From assembly GCA_007280315.1 (NCBI GenBank), contig QYQC01000101.1, forward strand, positions 1-14,654: a DNA stretch of 14,654 bases, read 5' to 3'. This document shows positions 1 through 6,749 of this stretch, piece by piece (position 1 is the first letter of the stretch; every line of letters starts with the position of its first letter). Made by a program: the position numbers and the translations under genes. This stretch comes from Betaproteobacteria bacterium (lineage in GTDB: Bacteria > Pseudomonadota > Gammaproteobacteria > Burkholderiales > SG8-39). The notes below the pieces were generated by a model. That model was not told where the DNA came from. It did not search any database and was given only the letters and a program-made list of their open reading frames with translations.

Positions 1-2
1 AC

Positions 3-248
3 ATGGACTCGGTGGTGGAGGACCGCCTTTACTCCAAGATCGGGTCAGAGGATTTCGTGCAGAAAGCGATCGACGCCAGGGACGTGTTCCGCCTAGCCAT
101 CGCCCTGGAAAAGGACGCCATCCTGTTCTTCTGGGAGTTCCTGCCTTACGTCAATGAGTCCGACAAGACGGTCGTCAAGACGCTGATGGACGAGGAAAAA
201 GGCCACATCCGCATGCTGTGGAAGCTGAAACAGGAGCTCGGTCAGTAG
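3..248 (+). CDS. Rubrerythrin/ferritin-like protein, C-terminal part (probably 5'-truncated by the window edge)
   Basis: The visible 81 residues look like the second half of a ferritin-like four-helix bundle. One helix carries ALEKDAILFFWEFL (residues about 34-47, Glu36). After a short loop, a second helix carries DEEKGHIRML, with an E-x-x-H pair at Glu65/His68. This pairing is typical of di-iron rubrerythrin/ferritin-like proteins, which handle peroxide or iron. Family members usually have two such helix pairs (about 140-160 residues), so the first half is probably upstream of base 1. The Met at base 3 is then internal, and no ribosome site can be judged because only two bases precede it. 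It ends at a TAG, 49 bases before the convergent acetyltransferase gene. A genuine short single-hairpin version cannot be excluded. Confidence 0.72.
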   Translation: MDSVVEDRLYSKIGSEDFVQKAIDARDVFRLAIALEKDAILFFWEFLPYVNESDKTVVKTLMDEEKGHIRMLWKLKQELGQ

Positions 249-297
249 GCCGCCCGGCGCGAGCCCGGCGTCGAAGGAATCCAGCGTCCTTAGACGC

Positions 298-1326
298 CTA
301 AGCCACCCGCTTGTCAAACGACAGGCGCTGCGACTGTCCGAATCCCGCATCATAGAAGAAGCCGAGCAGCCCGAAGTCCTCGCGCGTCACCATCGTTTCC
401 ACGCGCTCCACGCGCAGCGCCGCCAGGTTGACAAACAGCTGCGACAACAGCGCGTGACCCACACCGCGGTGTGCGTAATCCGGGTCCACGCCGATGGTAT
501 CGAGCACCGCTACCGGCTGCGCGCGGCCGTAATCGCCAAAGTCGGTGCGCGCCATCACGAATCCCGCGGCGATGCCGTCCACGCACGCAACCAGCGATAC
601 GCGCACGGCCGAATCGGTCATCGCTTCGTCGAATAATTCGCGGATGTAGTCCTCGCGTCTGTGCCCGGAGACCCGTTGATCGATGCGAACGATGTCTGCG
701 AAGTCGCCTGGCTCGAGCGCGCGCACGCCGAACCTGTCCTGCGCGAGCGCGTCGAAGTCATTCGCGGCAAGCGCGCTGTAGTCGACCTCTGTCGCCGAAA
801 AGCCGGTGACGTGCGCGGGGGCCAGGATATTGTCCCTTTCATGCGCTGTGACGCGGTTTAGCTTCGTCGGGCAATCGAGGACCAGGTTATGCGCAAATTC
901 GAATCCCGCGCGGTCGAAAAACTGCATGATCGTGTGTTCGCGCCAGGATGCGCTGGTGCGGATTGCCGCCACCCCCATGCGCTTCGCCTCGTCCTCGAGC
1001 CTGGAGAGCAGCGCTCGGCCGACGCCCTGGCCCTGTTCGCCCGGTGCCACGGCGATGGTCTCCAGGCGCAATGCCGGCTCAGCGTGGCCGAACTCTCCCT
1101 TCAGCCTCCGCGCCTTGATGAAGCCGACGATCCTGCCGTCCTGTTCCGCCGAAAACTGAACGTGCAGTTCGGTCTGGTCCAGGGCCGCTTTGAGACGACG
1201 CTGGAAATAGAACTGCCGCGGCCGATCGACGATGGTCGCGTCCAGCGCGACCACGGCTTGCATGTCCTCCGCTTTGGTGCGGCGAAGCGAGATGCCGGCA
1301 GTTTGCTGCGGTGTGCGGGTTGCCAA
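298..1326 (-). CDS. Tandem GNAT-domain N-acetyltransferase
   Basis: This 342-residue protein has two complete GNAT acetyltransferase folds. The first (about residues 12-150) has the acetyl-CoA pyrophosphate-binding loop QGQGVGRALL near residues 98-107, followed by the FFDRAGF strand/helix. The second (about 200-335) has HRGVGHALL near 287-295 and FFYDAGF near 323-329. GNAT enzymes transfer acetyl from acetyl-CoA to an amine on a small molecule or protein. Both halves keep the CoA loop, so neither looks obviously dead. The start is a TTG: AAGGAG lies 6 bases upstream and no better ATG is in frame. There is no signal peptide, so it should be cytoplasmic. The gene is convergent with the rubrerythrin-like gene and divergent from the 225-residue hypothetical gene. 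The substrate is unknown. Confidence 0.9.
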   Translation of the reverse strand: MATRTPQQTAGISLRRTKAEDMQAVVALDATIVDRPRQFYFQRRLKAALDQTELHVQFSAEQDGRIVGFIKARRLKGEFGHAEPALRLETIAVAPGEQGQGVGRALLSRLEDEAKRMGVAAIRTSASWREHTIMQFFDRAGFEFAHNLVLDCPTKLNRVTAHERDNILAPAHVTGFSATEVDYSALAANDFDALAQDRFGVRALEPGDFADIVRIDQRVSGHRREDYIRELFDEAMTDSAVRVSLVACVDGIAAGFVMARTDFGDYGRAQPVAVLDTIGVDPDYAHRGVGHALLSQLFVNLAALRVERVETMVTREDFGLLGFFYDAGFGQSQRLSFDKRVA

Positions 1327-1619
1327 GATGTTCTCCTTCCCGGATAGCCAATTTACTTCGAAAGTCTAGCCGGGGCGGAGGTGGTTGCCTTGATGTAGCG
1401 CAATACTTTGCTCCAGTGCCCTCCGCTGCGCGCCTGGAACGGAGCGCCGCCGCTCTGGCCGCGGTGATCGTGTTTTCCGCCGGCTGTATCGCGGCCGACC
1501 GGTCGAAGTTTCGCCTGGCAGCGCCGCCCTGCCAGTGCTAGCAACACCTTCGCGGAAACTCATGGTGTAATTTTCAGCATTGCCTGTCTGACAACTGACG
1601 AGATGGAGGATCCGCCAAA

Positions 1620-2297
1620 ATGGAATTCCTGGATGCGATCGAGTCACAGATGGTTTCCAATCGTCTTCCCCTGGCGGGCATCTCGATAGCGGCGCTGCCC
1701 TGCGCGGACACGCCGCTGGTGCTGTCCCTGCACTGGCACGGATTCATAGAGCATGAAAAGGAAACGGAAATTGGTCTGCAATTCCGCTACGAGTCTGTCC
1801 CCTCGTCATGCCTGCAGGTCAATCGACGCTGGCGCGATCTGCGCGACGTCGAAAACGCGGTGATGGACGTCGCCTGGGAACTCGGGTCCTGGGACCTCAC
1901 CCGCTCCGAGATGCGACCTTGCATGCGGCCTGGTGCGCCCACACAGGAAGCGATCGAATGCCACCTGGCGTTCGGGCAGCCGCATCCCTATTTCGACACG
2001 GAGCTTGCGCCGGTGTCTGAGGTGGACGATGCAGAGGATTTGCTTGACACGGCCGGGCGGCGCGGTTATCTGTTATGGCGTTTCCGGCCGGTGCGCGGCG
2101 GCTTGTGGGGGGAGGTCAGCGAAGATGCCTCGCTGCAGCCCGGCGGCTACCGCAACCCGCCGTGCCCTCAAATCAGTTGCGACTTCGGCGACACGCGCTG
2201 TCTGCGGCAACCGCGCCATGTCGTCTATCGCTTCGGCTACTTCGAGGAAAATGCCCGGCAGCTCGGATACCGGAGCGCGATAGTAGCTGACCGCTGA
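1620..2297 (+). CDS. Hypothetical protein, unrecognised family
   Basis: I do not recognise this 225-residue protein. It starts at ATG with GGAGG about 10 bases upstream. It has no signal peptide or membrane segment, is moderately acidic, and is rich in Trp, Arg and Asp/Glu. Short aromatic motifs stand out: LHWHGF (about residues 37-42), WELGSWDL near 86-93, and YLLWRFRPVRGGLWGEV near 150-166. The C-terminal quarter holds three spaced cysteines (C-x4-C-x6-C, within PPCPQISCDFGDTRC), with further single Cys earlier. That could be a metal site or a redox pair, but this is only a suggestion. The 293 bases upstream (1327-1619), shared with the divergent acetyltransferase, hold no other credible gene. 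It converges on the metallophosphoesterase gene 115 bases downstream. Base composition matches its neighbours, and the clean frame with a good ribosome site supports a real gene. Confidence 0.75.
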   Translation: MEFLDAIESQMVSNRLPLAGISIAALPCADTPLVLSLHWHGFIEHEKETEIGLQFRYESVPSSCLQVNRRWRDLRDVENAVMDVAWELGSWDLTRSEMRPCMRPGAPTQEAIECHLAFGQPHPYFDTELAPVSEVDDAEDLLDTAGRRGYLLWRFRPVRGGLWGEVSEDASLQPGGYRNPPCPQISCDFGDTRCLRQPRHVVYRFGYFEENARQLGYRSAIVADR

Positions 2298-2412
2298 TCG
2301 CGATACAACGCGAAATCGCCGTCCCGGGCGAAACGCTCAAAAACCGGTTTCAACAGGTACCGATCACGCTTCAGACGTCGCCCTGGAGTCTGTCCCTGAA
2401 ATTCGCGGTGGA

Positions 2413-3657
2413 TCAAGCGCTCGCCGGGACCAATCGCAGCAAGGTGATTTCGGCCGGGGCGCCGATGCGCTTGGGCGGTCCCCAGTAGCCGGTGCCCCGG
2501 CTGGTGTAAATCCACAATTTGTTCAACCGGTGCAATCCTGCGGTGTAGGGCTGCTGCATGCGCACGAAGTAATTCCACGGGAAAAACTGGCCGCCGTGGG
2601 TATGTCCGGAAAGCTGGAGATCAAAGCCCGCGGACTCGGCCGCGGCTGCCGAGCGCGGCTGGTGTGCAAGCAGGAGTTTTGCTGCGGCATCGGGCGCGCC
2701 CTTGATCGCCGCCTGCGGGTCGCTGCGCTGACGCTGGTCGAACTGGTGCGCGGAATAGTCGGTCACGCCGGCGACCACCAGCGACGCGCCCTGGTGCCGC
2801 AGGACCACGTGTTCATTCTGCAGTACGCGTATGCCCAGGCGCCGCAGTTCCCTCACCCAGTCGTCTACGCCCGAATAGTATTCGTGATTTCCGGTGACGA
2901 AGAAGCTGCCGTGGGTTGATCGCAACGCTTGCAGTACGTTGGTGTGTCCGGCCAGTTCGTGCACGCTGCCGTCGACAAGGTCGCCGGTGATCGCCACGAG
3001 CTGCACATCCAGCGCATTTACCTTTGCGACGATGCGTTCGAGAAACGCGCGTTTGATCGTCGGGCCGACATGGATGTCGCTGATCTGGGCAATCCTGAAA
3101 CCGTTAAGCGCATCCGGCAGGCCGGCCAGCGGAATATTTACTTCGACGATTCTGGGCCCACGCCGCGCGTTAAACAGTCCGATCGCGGAGAAGGCAAGCG
3201 CCAGCCACACTGCGCCCCACGCAGAATAGTGTTGCAGGCGCAGGACCGGGGCGTAATCGAGCAGAGCCATTGCCGGCAACAGCGCCAGGTCGCGCAGCAG
3301 CGTCAGCACCAGCAGAGAAGAGGCAATGCCCGCTGCGATCAGGCCGATCCAGGTAATGCCGGTGACGACGCGCTCGGGTGCGCGCCCGTGCAGCAGGCGC
3401 GAGGCCAGGCCGACCGGGATGAGCAGCGTCGAAACGACGAGCAGGCCGATGCCGAGGAGGATTGCATCCTGCCCGATAGCGAGATCGGGCAGGATGCGCA
3501 CGCCCATGTAGGCGTGCAGCAGGCCGATCAGCGTCGTCGCGGTGAGGATAAGCCCCAGCGGGAGTTTTCTGGTGACCGGCGCCTTGGGTTGGGCGGCGGC
3601 ATGAGCGGCGTCAGCAGGTGCGACGCCGGGTGTGCGGATTACCGCCTCCTTTTCCAT
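2413..3657 (-). CDS. Membrane-anchored calcineurin-like metallophosphoesterase (YkuE/YaeI type)
   Basis: This is a 414-residue protein with an N-terminal membrane domain and a C-terminal binuclear metallophosphoesterase domain. Hydrophobic segments lie near residues 33-52, 65-86, 98-121 and 145-163, with a possible extra one near 122-137. The catalytic domain (about 185-410) has all the family motifs: SDIHVG (Asp194, His196), GDLVDG (Asp226), GNHEYY (Asn257, His258), AHQP (His332) and SGHTHGG (His352, His354). Such enzymes hydrolyse phosphoesters, and close relatives act on membrane lipids or UDP-diacylglucosamine-like substrates; the actual substrate here is unknown. I chose ATG 3657 because CGGAG lies 4 bases upstream. 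An in-frame start at 3711 would add 18 residues but lacks that support. The gene is divergent from the VapBC pair. Confidence 0.92.
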   Translation of the reverse strand: MEKEAVIRTPGVAPADAAHAAAQPKAPVTRKLPLGLILTATTLIGLLHAYMGVRILPDLAIGQDAILLGIGLLVVSTLLIPVGLASRLLHGRAPERVVTGITWIGLIAAGIASSLLVLTLLRDLALLPAMALLDYAPVLRLQHYSAWGAVWLALAFSAIGLFNARRGPRIVEVNIPLAGLPDALNGFRIAQISDIHVGPTIKRAFLERIVAKVNALDVQLVAITGDLVDGSVHELAGHTNVLQALRSTHGSFFVTGNHEYYSGVDDWVRELRRLGIRVLQNEHVVLRHQGASLVVAGVTDYSAHQFDQRQRSDPQAAIKGAPDAAAKLLLAHQPRSAAAAESAGFDLQLSGHTHGGQFFPWNYFVRMQQPYTAGLHRLNKLWIYTSRGTGYWGPPKRIGAPAEITLLRLVPASA

Positions 3658-3771
3658 GCAACTCCGATTCTGTTGAACGTCTACCCAAACTTGGGGCGAA
3701 GGCGCCCGCATTCAACCCCCGCGCATGGCTTTCGGACGGCGATTTGCCGGCTATCGCCTGTATGCACGATG

Positions 3772-3796
3772 CTGCTATAATGCATGCATTATGCAG
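3772..3796 (+). promoter_or_regulatory. Probable vapBC promoter/operator: -10 box inside a palindrome
   Basis: A consensus TATAAT lies at 3776-3781. It overlaps a perfect 16-base palindrome, ATAATGCATGCATTAT, at 3777-3792. Flanking CTGC (3772-3775) and GCAG (3793-3796) extend the symmetry with a one-base bulge. No good -35 is seen at the standard spacing. Transcription from this -10 would begin near 3788, leaving roughly 28 bases before the GTG start of the antitoxin gene. FitA/VapB ribbon-helix-helix antitoxins, alone or with the toxin, typically repress their own promoter by binding such inverted repeats. Assigning this site to that role is inference from position and symmetry. Confidence 0.7.
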
Positions 3797-3815
3797 TCTT
3801 CCGAGAGGTGACGCC

Positions 3816-4166
3816 GTGACGCTGACCCTGACCATACGTAATGTGCCGGACGTGCTCGCGCGCAAGTTGAAAGGGCGCGCCGAGCGCAATCATCGCTCCT
3901 TGCAGGGCGAGGTAATGGCGATATTGGTGCAGGCTTCGGCAGCCAACACCGCAGAACAGACGACGGCGCCTTATCGGGTATCTCTGGGTGAAAGCGGGGT
4001 GAAGAGCGTGGCGCTCGAAACCGTGCCCCAGCCCGGCGCTGGCGTGCCCGCGAAGAAGCTCACGATCGAGGAAATCTGGGAGCGCGGCAAGCGCCTCGGC
4101 CTGTCCGGCCCAAACGAGTCGGCGCGCATCGTGCGCAAAGTTCGCGATGAACGCCACGGTCGTTGA
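3816..4166 (+). CDS. vapB: FitA/VapB-like ribbon-helix-helix antitoxin
   Basis: The 116-residue product begins with a ribbon-helix-helix DNA-binding domain. It has a beta strand TLTIRNVP (about residues 4-11) and two helices, PDVLARKLKGRAERN and LQGEVMAILVQA (to about residue 40), as in FitA-type antitoxins. A long linker (about 41-80) follows. The C-terminal toxin-binding tail, LTIEEIWERGKRLGL then ESARIVRKVRDERHGR, carries the basic residues that in this family enter the PIN active site. At 116 residues it is longer than typical FitA (about 80). I prefer the GTG at 3816, with GAGG about 8 bases upstream, because the in-frame ATG at 3780 lies inside the -10 box and would not be transcribed. 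Its last 20 bases overlap the toxin gene, implying coupled translation. Confidence 0.87.
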   Translation: MTLTLTIRNVPDVLARKLKGRAERNHRSLQGEVMAILVQASAANTAEQTTAPYRVSLGESGVKSVALETVPQPGAGVPAKKLTIEEIWERGKRLGLSGPNESARIVRKVRDERHGR

Positions 4167-4539
4167 TTGTTCCGCGCTCGCGGCGGTGGTGTTTAAAGAA
4201 GACTGGGGCGCAGAAATTCTGCCGCAACTGAAGGGGCGACGGCTGATCGCCCCCGCATTGCTGCCATTCGAATTGGCACAGGTATGTACGACCAAAATGC
4301 GGCGCCATCGGGCGCAGAGCGCCCTGCTGCTCGACCAGTTTGTAGCCGCCTTGGGCGAACTGAGCCTGGACCTGGAACCCGTCGGCTTCGACGAACTGCC
4401 GGCGCTGGCCGAATACCATGGTCTGTCCTGCTACGACGCGGCCTATCTCTGGCTCGCGCTGGCGCATCAGGCGCCCCTTGTGACCTTCGATCGAAAGCTC
4501 GCAGCGGCGTATCGCAAGGCGGCGAAGGCGATCGACTGA
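4147..4539 (+). CDS. vapC: VapC/FitB-like PIN-domain ribonuclease toxin
   Basis: This 130-residue protein is a complete PIN domain. The acidic residues expected to bind Mg2+ are visible: Asp7 in VVDCSALAAVVF, Glu42 in LPFELAQV, Asp97 in SCYDAAYLWLA and Asp115 in VTFDRKL. VapC toxins are Mg2+-dependent endoribonucleases, often cutting tRNA or rRNA, and are held inactive by the cognate VapB. The gene overlaps the upstream antitoxin by 20 bases, the usual arrangement for a VapBC pair. All four acidic positions are intact, so the toxin is probably active. It converges on the SDR gene, with only 14 bases between the stop codons. The RNA target cannot be predicted from the sequence. Confidence 0.92.
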   Translation: MNATVVDCSALAAVVFKEDWGAEILPQLKGRRLIAPALLPFELAQVCTTKMRRHRAQSALLLDQFVAALGELSLDLEPVGFDELPALAEYHGLSCYDAAYLWLALAHQAPLVTFDRKLAAAYRKAAKAID

Positions 4540-4557
4540 CGCGCCTATCGGCGTCAG
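4536..4557. terminator. Hairpin spanning the convergent vapC and SDR stop codons
   Basis: CTGACGC at 4536-4542 pairs perfectly with GCGTCAG at 4551-4557 across an 8-base loop. The stem covers the TGA of the toxin gene (4537-4539) on one arm and the stop of the minus-strand SDR gene (4554-4556) on the other. There is no T tract on either side, so it is not a canonical intrinsic terminator. It may still limit read-through or protect 3' ends in both directions. Confidence 0.4.
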
Positions 4558-5363
4558 GACGTACCGACCACGCCGCCGTCGCAGGCGATGGTCTGACCGA
4601 CCACGTATTCCCCGGCGCGCGAGCAAAGAAAGATGGCAAGCCCGGCGATGTCCTGCGCGGTACCGACGCGACCGCTCGGATTGCGCGCGCCGACCAGGTT
4701 CCAGTCGACACCTTCGGTCTTCCCGCCAAAGCCCACGCCGGTTGAGAGCATCCAGGTCGGAAACGGCCCCGGCGCGATCGCGTTGAACAGGATATGTTCC
4801 TTGGTCAGCTGCGCCGCCATGAAGCGCGTGAGGTGGTGCACCGCGGCCTTGGACGCGCCGTAGGAGTAGGTGTCGAAGACCGCCGCCTTGAGGCCGTCGA
4901 TCGAGCCGATATTGATCACGCGCGCCGGACTGGCGGCGCTGGCCGCCTGGCGCAGCAACGGCAGGACCTTCTGCGTGAGAAAGAACACGGCCTTCACGTT
5001 GGTGTCCATCACCTTGTCCCAGCCGGCCTCGGGAAATGTTTCGAGCGGCGCGCCCCAGGCTGCGCCCGCGTTGTTTACCAGGATGTCGAGCCGTGCCTCG
5101 CGCTCGGCCAGCCGTTTGGCCAGGCTCTCCACGCCGGCGATCTGCGACAGGTCCGCCGGCAGCGCGATGCACTCTCCGTCGTAGCGCTCAATCAGGCGCT
5201 TTGCCGTCGCGTCGCAAGCCTCGGCTTTTCTCGAGGAGATGTACACCTTGGCGCCGTGCGCGAGAAAGCCCGCGGCGATCATCTCGCCGATGCCGCGCGA
5301 TCCGCCCGTCACCAGCGCGACCTTGCCTTTGATCGAAAACAGATTGTCGAATTTCTCGCTCAT
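4554..5363 (-). CDS. Short-chain dehydrogenase/reductase (SDR), classical type
   Basis: This 269-residue NAD(P)-dependent oxidoreductase has a Rossmann fold. The cofactor motif TGGSRGIG is at residues 19-26, the adenine-ring Asp at about 71 (ADLS), NNAG at 97-100, and Asn122 on helix alpha-4. The catalytic Ser154 (GSIDG) is followed by Tyr168-x3-Lys172 (YGASK). Residues SSRK after strand beta-2 (about 43-46) would favour NADPH over NADH. The C-terminal CDGG is typical of FabG/3-ketoacyl and sugar-alcohol dehydrogenase relatives, but the substrate is not evident. I chose ATG 5363, with GGGAG about 8 bases upstream and the fold starting directly after; the open frame continues to 5594 without homologous sequence. 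It appears monocistronic and converges on vapC. Confidence 0.93.
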   Translation of the reverse strand: MSEKFDNLFSIKGKVALVTGGSRGIGEMIAAGFLAHGAKVYISSRKAEACDATAKRLIERYDGECIALPADLSQIAGVESLAKRLAEREARLDILVNNAGAAWGAPLETFPEAGWDKVMDTNVKAVFFLTQKVLPLLRQAASAASPARVINIGSIDGLKAAVFDTYSYGASKAAVHHLTRFMAAQLTKEHILFNAIAPGPFPTWMLSTGVGFGGKTEGVDWNLVGARNPSGRVGTAQDIAGLAIFLCSRAGEYVVGQTIACDGGVVGTS

Positions 5364-5793
5364 GAACTCACTCCCGTCGATAGTTTCGAATTCGCCCCGA
5401 AAACCTGCCGCGCGCTGCCGCCCTGGAGAACGAGGTGGCGCACCTTGTTCGGATGACGCGCGGAACGATTGTCGGTGATTGCCGCCGCCGGCGCTATGCC
5501 AGCAGAGGGGAGAACGCGCTTCTTTGTCCCGGCCGGAAGTGTCGCTGCGTGTCGGGCCGACGTCGGAGATCAGGATACGAACATCGCTTCGCAAATCGAA
5601 GCAATCACATAGCGCATTTTGTTAAAGCCATTGAGCAGGAAACAGCTGCTGCGTCGTGTCTGCGTTGGGTTCGTCGCGACGACAAAAAACTCTTCACTAC
5701 ATTTGCTTTAACGCAATGCGATCCGGCATGCAACGTGGAAACTAGATGCTGCAGGCGCTGTCAAAGAGTCACTTACAGTACGTGAGGTGCAAT
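5364..5793. other. Intergenic region, partly AT-rich, no convincing gene
   Basis: No open frame here has both a ribosome site and protein-like composition. The first 220 bases look like ordinary GC-rich leader of the minus-strand SDR gene. Bases about 5580-5770 are clearly richer in A and T than the rest of the window. They hold a GCTTCG/CGAAGC hairpin (5586-5591 with 5597-5602) and a 12-base palindrome TCGTCGCGACGA (5671-5682) followed by CAAAAAAC. An imperfect 17-base palindrome (TCACTTACAGTACGTGA, 5769-5785) lies just before the small open frame at 5794. The region could contain promoters or a small RNA, but nothing can be assigned. Confidence 0.5.
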
Positions 5794-6021
5794 ATGGAAA
5801 ATTGCATAGGCGTTGCCGGGGAATCCGGCGATCTATTTGATGAGATGCCGGTCCCGCGGCGGGATGTCGCGTCCAAGAGTAACTTTGCACCCGAGATCAA
5901 GACGGCGCGCGTGCTTTGCCGCCAGCTGCGACACAAACGGGCGCGCCCGGAAAAGCAGCGCATCGCGCATTTGATCTGCCTGAGCCTGCTGTCGATGCTG
6001 AGGCACGGATCGCAGCGCTAG
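5794..6021 (+). CDS. Doubtful small hypothetical protein (75 aa)
   Basis: A 75-codon frame starts at ATG 5794 with GAGG 6 bases upstream, which is good spacing. The predicted product is acidic at the N-terminus (about residues 8-18) and then strongly basic (about residues 37-56, with many Arg/Lys). It has a short hydrophobic stretch (HLICLSLLSML) near residues 59-69 and no recognisable domain. Codon use is less clearly coding than in the flanking genes. Support is limited to the start context and the absence of any competing gene in the 5364-6187 gap. It lies upstream of bacterioferritin on the same strand with 166 bases between, so there is no evidence of an operon. Confidence 0.3.
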   Translation: MENCIGVAGESGDLFDEMPVPRRDVASKSNFAPEIKTARVLCRQLRHKRARPEKQRIAHLICLSLLSMLRHGSQR

Positions 6022-6187
6022 CGGCCGTCGCGCACTCGGTACGTTCCGAACGACGCTTTCGCCCGAAGTTGAATCCGTCCGCCCGCGCGCGGGATGGAAT
6101 GCGCTCCGCGCAGTTGGCTTCCTGCTCGATCTTCCCACCTGGAATTCCTGCTAAGCTGGCTCCCGTGCAGTTCCTTCGGGAGGAAAC

Positions 6188-6652
6188 ATGAAAGGCGATA
6201 AGAAAGTCATCGAGCATCTGAACGCGGTCCTGGCCAACGAGCTGACGGCGATCAACCAGTACTTCCTGCATTCCAAAATGTTCAAGAACTGGGGGCTGGA
6301 CAAGCTCGCGGCGCACGAATACAAGGAATCCATCGATGAAATGAAGCATGCCGACAAACTGATGGAGAGAATCCTGTTCCTGGAGGGCCAGCCTTCGATC
6401 AAACTGAAAAAACTGCTGGTCGGTGATTCCACCAAATCGGTGCTGGCAAACGACCTGAAACTGGAGCTCGCCGGCCATCCCGACTTGAAACAGGCCATCA
6501 TCGATTGTGAGAGCATCGGCGATTTTGTCAGCCGCGATCTGTTCCAATCGATCATCGAGTCGGAGGAGGAACACATCGACTGGCTGGAAACCCAGCTCGC
6601 GCTGATCGACAAGGTCGGCTTGCAGAATTACCAGCAGTCGCAGCTGTCCTGA
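6188..6652 (+). CDS. bfr: Bacterioferritin
   Basis: This 154-residue iron-storage protein should form the 24-subunit haem-containing ferritin shell that oxidises Fe2+ and stores it as ferric mineral. It opens with MKGDKKVIEHLN, the conserved Bfr start. The ferroxidase ligands match the family: Glu18, Glu51, His54, Glu93, Glu126 and His129, the last three shifted by one relative to the E. coli protein because of a one-residue deletion near 70-80. Tyr25 is also present. Met52 (DEMKHAD), the axial haem ligand shared by two subunits, is kept, as is the ILFLEG motif. The ATG has a strong GGGAGGAAAC ribosome site. No adjacent bfd ferredoxin gene is seen. It converges on the PPOX-family gene. Confidence 0.97.
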   Translation: MKGDKKVIEHLNAVLANELTAINQYFLHSKMFKNWGLDKLAAHEYKESIDEMKHADKLMERILFLEGQPSIKLKKLLVGDSTKSVLANDLKLELAGHPDLKQAIIDCESIGDFVSRDLFQSIIESEEEHIDWLETQLALIDKVGLQNYQQSQLS

Positions 6653-6749
6653 CGCGCGACGGCGCGCTGAAGCCCGGCGCCGGCGCCTGAAGCTGGCGTA
6701 CGAGCCCTGACCGCGCGGATTTTGTCAAACGGCTTACTTTCGCCCGATG

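Noticed and set aside
2929..3780. Long plus-strand open frame opposite the metallophosphoesterase
   Set aside because: It is antisense to a gene with complete catalytic motifs, its product is rich in Arg/Gln/Asp with no domain, and GC-rich codon bias opens such frames routinely.
3762..3815. Upstream ATGs (3762, 3780) as alternative antitoxin starts
   Set aside because: They lie upstream of or inside the TATAAT box and palindrome, so they would not be on a transcript from that promoter; GTG 3816 has a ribosome site and directly precedes the RHH strand.
4060..5172. A 370-codon minus-strand frame running through the SDR gene and vapC
   Set aside because: It is the SDR gene read in the wrong frame; it shows low-complexity Arg/Gly/Ala composition and crosses the genuine SDR stop.
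6653..6749. GC-rich palindromes (such as GGCGCCGGCGCC) between bfr and the PPOX gene as a terminator
   Set aside because: They are short self-complementary GC runs without a stable extended stem or T tract; such runs are expected at this base composition.
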